A stretch of DNA of 9,937 nt, taken from NCBI GenBank assembly GCA_964346495.1, contig CAYFUW010000075.1, forward strand, positions 1-9,937, written 5' to 3'. This document shows, in pieces, positions 6,792 through 9,937 of this stretch (positions are counted from its first letter, which is position 1; each line of letters opens with the position of its first letter). Origin of the DNA: JBGZFC01 sp964346495. GTDB lineage: Bacteria > Bacteroidota > Bacteroidia > Bacteroidales > Dysgonomonadaceae. The notes beneath the pieces are model-generated. The model was given only the letters and a program-made list of their open reading frames with translations, was not told where the DNA came from and did no database searches. Made by a program: the position numbers and the translations under genes.

Positions 6792-8024
6792 ATGGAGAGA
6801 AAAGTTAGAATTTCTTGTCCCAATTGCGGACACGATATTGATGTTGACGATATTTTGTATCATCAATTGGATGAGCAGGTTAACAAAAAGTATCAAAGCC
6901 AGTTGGCAGACCTTAAGAAAAAGTTTGAAAGCAGAGAAGCCGAATTAGCCAAAAAGGAGAGTTCGATACAATCTACAATTGACCAAAAGGTAAAGGAAAA
7001 CACCGAGAAGAAAGAATACGAACTCAAGTCTTTATTGAAAAAAGAGCTCGAAAAAGAGAACGAGGACAGAATAAAAGCGATTCAATCCGAACTAAACGAG
7101 AAAAACGAAAAACTTCGAGAACTTAATTCTGCAAAAAGCGAAATAGAGAAGCTTAAAAGAGAGAAAGCATCGCTACGCGAAGAGATTGAGTTTGAAAGCC
7201 AAAAGAAAATCAATGAAATAATTAAAGAGGAGCGAGAAAAGATATCGAAAACCGAAGCAGAAAAGAGTGAGCTGATAATTTTAGAACGAGAGAAGATAAT
7301 CGAACAACTTAGAAGTCAACTCTCTGAAGCACAGCGCAAAGCAGAGCAGGGCTCAATGCAGTTGCAAGGCGAGGTGCAGGAGATTGGTATTGAAGAGTGG
7401 CTAAAAACAAATTTTCCGCTGGATAACATAGAAGAGATAAAAAAAGGAGAACGTGGTGCGGATTGCGTACACATTATTAATACCTATACAGCTCAAAATT
7501 GCGGAACAATCTATTACGAGAGCAAGAGAGCCAAAAACTTCCAACCTGCATGGATTGAAAAGTTTAAGAATGATATGCGTGAATTAAATGCCGATATTGG
7601 TGTGTTGGTTACTGAAGCGTTGCCTAAAGATGTTGAAAGAGTGACGCTTATCAATGGTGTTTGGGTTTGTACCTATCAGGAGTTTAAAGGATTGTGTTTC
7701 GTTTTACGTGAAAATATTGTTCAAATATACAACGCTTCTCAATCGCAAGAAAATAAAGGCGAGAAGATGGTTATGCTATACGATTTCCTGACGAGCAACG
7801 AGTTCAGATTACAAGTTGAAGCCATAGTAGAAGGGTTTACACAAATGCAAATCGATTTGGAATCAGAAAAACGCTCTATACAAGGACATTGGAAGAAACG
7901 TGAAAAACAGATTGAAAAAGTACTTCTCAACACAAATTATATGTATAGCTCAATAAAAGGAATTGCCGGAAGTTCTATTCAGCCTATAAAACAGTTGGAG
8001 TTGCCTGATTTTGAAGAAGAGTAG
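6792..8024 (+). CDS. DUF2130 family protein: CxxC motif, long coiled coil, nuclease-like core
   Basis: A 410-residue soluble protein recognised as DUF2130 (COG4487-like). It opens with a half zinc-ribbon, ISCPNCGHDIDVDD (7-20, Cys9 and Cys12 only; no second Cys pair nearby). Residues about 25-190 are almost entirely charged heptad-like sequence rich in Glu, Lys, Gln and Leu, a long coiled coil. The compact domain at about 190-315 contains GEVQEIGIEEWL (193-204), GADCVH (222-227) and YYESKRAKNF (241-250). The order E, D224, then E243-x-K245 resembles the active site of PD-(D/E)XK nucleases. The C-terminal part (335-385) is again helical and charged. Nuclease activity is inference, and the biological role of the family is not established to my knowledge. 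The gene stands alone between divergent and downstream transcription units, without restriction-modification or defence neighbours. The start is the only sensible ATG, since the CPNC motif follows at once. Confidence 0.85.
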   Translation: MERKVRISCPNCGHDIDVDDILYHQLDEQVNKKYQSQLADLKKKFESREAELAKKESSIQSTIDQKVKENTEKKEYELKSLLKKELEKENEDRIKAIQSELNEKNEKLRELNSAKSEIEKLKREKASLREEIEFESQKKINEIIKEEREKISKTEAEKSELIILEREKIIEQLRSQLSEAQRKAEQGSMQLQGEVQEIGIEEWLKTNFPLDNIEEIKKGERGADCVHIINTYTAQNCGTIYYESKRAKNFQPAWIEKFKNDMRELNADIGVLVTEALPKDVERVTLINGVWVCTYQEFKGLCFVLRENIVQIYNASQSQENKGEKMVMLYDFLTSNEFRLQVEAIVEGFTQMQIDLESEKRSIQGHWKKREKQIEKVLLNTNYMYSSIKGIAGSSIQPIKQLELPDFEEE

Positions 8025-8106
8025 TAATTTACCGTCCGGTTTTGTGTTATTGCAATAGTTAGTCTAAAAAAGAAATTAGTTTTACATAATTTGTTTAAAA
8101 TAATAG

Positions 8107-8130
8107 TAAGTCATAACTTCCTAAGTCATA
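8107..8130. repeat. Direct repeat TAAGTCATA, 15-bp period
   Basis: TAAGTCATA occurs at 8107-8115 and 8122-8130, separated by six bases. It lies about 130-150 bases before the susC-like start, where an activator site could be. The two perfect copies are seen directly; the regulatory meaning is inference. Confidence 0.5.
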
Positions 8131-8146
8131 TTGCATTTGATTTCTG

Positions 8147-8186
8147 GTAACAAATTCTTAATCGAAACGAAATCGAATTGTAACAA
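8147..8186. repeat. Nested direct repeats GTAACAA and AATCGAA
   Basis: GTAACAA occurs at 8147-8153 and 8180-8186, 33 bases apart. Between them AATCGAA occurs at 8160-8166 and 8171-8177, 11 bases apart. The spacings are about three and one helical turns, so the copies face the same side of the DNA. This is compatible with an operator just upstream of the putative -7 region. Confidence 0.45.
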
Positions 8187-8208
8187 TAATAGTGTTTCTT
8201 TGTTTGCA

Positions 8209-8236
8209 TTTTTAATGAATTATTAAAAAATTTAAT
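8209..8236 (+). repeat. Alternating inverted repeats that allow two exclusive hairpins
   Basis: TTTTTAAT (8209-8216) pairs perfectly with ATTAAAAA (8222-8229) across a GAATT loop. The ATTAAA inside that right arm (8222-8227) can instead pair with TTTAAT at 8231-8236. Both stems are A/T only, so stability is low. They lie 21-49 bases before the susC-like ATG and may fall in the 5' untranslated leader. Confidence 0.35.
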
Positions 8237-8257
8237 GTAAAACTAGAAAGAAACCTT

Positions 8258-9937
8258 ATGACTAAAATTAGCTTATCAAACTATTTTATTTGTCTTGTTT
8301 TGTTCCTTTTCTCATTACCTATGGGAGTATTAGGACAAAGTAACATCCTTAAGGGAGTTGTAAGAGATGTACATGGTATTCCACTTACCGGAGTTAACGT
8401 TGTTGAAAAAGGTACTACAAACGGTACCATAACGGATATAGACGGTAATTTCTCAATTGATGCCAAAAAAACTCCACAATAGTATTCACCTATATGGGAT
8501 TCTCTTCGCAAGAAGTTGCCGTAGATGGCAAAAGTTTTCTGGAGATAACCCTTTCTGAAGACACCGAGTTGCTGGACGAGGTAGTTGTTATTGGTTATGG
8601 TGAAAGCTCAAAAAGAAATTTGAGTACGGCAGTTGCGAAACTTAAAATGAGCGATGTTTCTACAAGAAACGTCAGTTCAGCTACTCAAATACTTCAGGGT
8701 CAGCTTCCCGGTGTAAACGTAATGTTGAGTAACGGACTTCCGGGTAGCAGATCAAATATTAATATTAGAGGTATCTCTTCTATCAATGGAGACAACCAAC
8801 CTCTTTATGTTATCGACGGAATTCAACTTTCTAAAGCATCGGGTACAAATCATAATACCGGTGAGTACATTCAAGATCCGCTTTCAATGATTAACCCTTC
8901 CGATATCGAGTCTATCGATGTATTGAAAGACGCTGCTGCAAGTGCTATTTACGGTAGTAGGGCAACAAATGGTGTTGTTATTATCACAACTAAAAAAGGT
9001 AAAAACACCAAACCGCAATTTTCTTTTTCACAACTAACCGGATTGCAAAAACTTCCAAGAAAAATGGACTTGCTTACAAGTGATGAATATATTGCACTAC
9101 AAAAAGAGGCTGTAATAAATCACAATACCGGATTAAATTTGAGCCCGGGTGATAACGGTTATATCGATATCAATAAAGTTTTAGGAAATATTCCGAACGA
9201 CTACTACGATGTAAACTGGCAAGATTTAATATTGAATGATAATGCACTTTCTACGCAAACAGACCTCTCTTTTACAGGTGGCAACCAAAGTGTAAAAGCA
9301 TTTGCTTCAATCGGCTACTACGAACAAGAAGGTCTTTTGAAAAAAACAGGTCTTAAACGTTATTCTCTCAGATCGAACCTCGATTACCAAATGAACGATT
9401 ATATCGCTTTTGGTATGAAAGTGAACGGTAACTACACGCAAGCTTCTCAACAGCCTAATGGTGCACAGGGAACAGCTCTTTTCCAAAGATCGTTGGAGCA
9501 AAGACCTTATGACAGAGTTTACAAACCAGACGATTCATACATGATTGGAGGTAAAGATATTTTGAGACACAACGGTGTGCAAGTTTTGAATAGTGAGAAT
9601 AATATCGACGACAACTACCAGCTATTGTTGTCTGCTTTTGGAGATGTAAAATTCTTGAAATACTTCAATTTCCGCTCAACATTAAACTCTGAGTTAAGAC
9701 ACGGCTTTGGACACAGACACTTAACAATGACTCACCCTTATGCTTTTGGACGTGGAACTACTTATGAATTAAATTCAAACAGATTCATGTACAACTGGGA
9801 AAACACCCTGCAGTACAATCAATATTTCTTTGATAAATTGAGCTTGAACTTGATGTTAGGACAATCTATATTAAACGAATCTTATAAATATTTATCTGTA
9901 ACAGGTTCTGTATTCCCATCCGATGAATTTATCCATA
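8258..9937 (+). CDS. SusC/RagA-type TonB-linked outer-membrane protein, frameshifted and partial
   Basis: The gene starts at 8258 with a signal peptide (MTKISLSNYFICLVLFLFSL, cleavage near VLG-Q27) and a CarboxypepD_reg-like domain (from LKGVVRDVHGIPLTGVNV). In the starting frame it stops at TAG 8480-8482 after 74 codons. The domain continues without loss one frame over: from 8470 it reads NSTIVFTYMGF, and stays open for 489 codons to the window end. The second part has the TonB-box-like DEVVVIGYGE, the plug domain with LYVIDGIQ and VLKDAAASAIYGSRATNG, then the first barrel strands. Whole proteins are about 1000 residues, so roughly half is present. SusC proteins form the TonB-driven channel under a SusD-like lipoprotein lid and import glycans or peptides; a susD partner would be expected to the right. 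With the break, translation from 8258 yields only a 74-residue stub. Internal initiation (for example ATG 8494) would lack the signal peptide. Confidence 0.9.
8465..8471 (+). other. Seven-A run at the frameshift point of the susC-like gene
   Basis: Codons GCC-AAA-AAA-ACT lead to the premature TAG. One extra A (eight A) would give GCC-AAA-AAA-AAC-TCC and restore the family sequence exactly, with nothing missing. The tract could be a replication-slippage (phase-variable) site, a transcriptional-slippage site, or a sequencing or assembly indel. Confidence 0.75.

Larger units (their letters stand above)
8025..8257 (+). promoter_or_regulatory. Leader and control region of the susC-like gene
   Basis: This 233-base gap has no coding frame. 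It carries several short direct repeats (described separately), an AT-only hairpin region near the gene start and a T-rich stretch. The best -7 candidate is TTTCTTTG (8195-8202), one mismatch to TAnnTTTG, without a properly spaced TTTG upstream. No credible terminator for the DUF2130 gene is seen: ACCGTCCGGT at 8031-8040 is too short. Read-through from the DUF2130 gene is therefore possible. Confidence 0.4.

Noticed and set aside
6792..8024. DUF2130 gene as part of a restriction or phage-defence island
   Set aside because: No methylase, specificity subunit, toxin or other defence gene adjoins it; the neighbours are a helicase of housekeeping type and a susC-like gene.
8031..8040. ACCGTCCGGT followed by TTTT as a terminator for the DUF2130 gene
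   Set aside because: Only three to four base pairs with a two- to four-base loop, and the T run is short; not a credible terminator.
8465..8471. Classical -1 ribosomal frameshift heptamer at the A run
   Set aside because: In the zero frame the heptamer is C-AAA-AAA, so the P-site tRNA would mispair on slipping, and I see no convincing downstream pseudoknot. A simple indel or transcriptional slippage fits better, though P-site slippage one codon later is not strictly excluded.
8281..8511. 76-codon minus-strand frame over the start of the susC-like gene
   Set aside because: Antisense to the signal peptide and CarboxypepD_reg-like domain of the susC-like gene, and crossing the frameshift; a shadow frame.

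Overview
The window looks like chromosomal DNA from a member of the Bacteroidales (phylum Bacteroidota). The DNA is AT-rich, genes lack clear Shine-Dalgarno sequences, and several starts are preceded by the Bacteroides-type -7 promoter word TAnnTTTG. The malate dehydrogenase and aspartyl-tRNA synthetase both read like Bacteroidales proteins. The right end carries a SusC/RagA-type TonB-linked outer-membrane protein, a hallmark of the phylum. I see no rRNA, tRNA, CRISPR array, prophage or intact insertion sequence.

Left part (1-3683, all minus strand): the N-terminal third of a UDP-sugar 6-dehydrogenase running off the window; malate dehydrogenase (mdh) with a strong intrinsic terminator; a 290-base gap with short repeats and the aspS terminator; and aspartyl-tRNA synthetase (aspS). 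Each of these genes seems to have its own promoter. mdh and aspS also end in their own terminators, so they look like single-gene units.

Middle (3684-6791): aspS and an exported two-PDZ protein are divergent across a 151-base promoter region. The PDZ gene converges on a DEAD-box RNA helicase (RhlE type), and their 3' ends overlap by 35 bases with no terminator between them. The helicase has the best promoter in the window, with both -33 and -7 elements. It is divergent from the next gene.

Right part (6792-9937, plus strand): a DUF2130 protein with an N-terminal CxxC motif, a long charged coiled coil and a core with residues like those of PD-(D/E)XK nucleases; a 233-base leader region rich in short repeats; then the start of a susC-like gene. 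That gene is interrupted after 71 codons by a one-base frameshift in a run of seven A. The correct frame continues open for 489 codons to the window edge, so the break is a recent mutation, a phase-variable or slippage site, or a sequence error.

Most of the window is housekeeping (central carbon metabolism, translation, RNA remodelling) plus envelope functions (nucleotide-sugar synthesis, exported PDZ protein, glycan or peptide uptake receptor). I found no convincing new multi-gene system. The items most worth a second look are the homopolymer frameshift in the susC-like gene, the DUF2130 nuclease-like protein, the PDZ-DUF4136-PDZ architecture, and the small repeat structures at 1711-1877 and 8107-8236.
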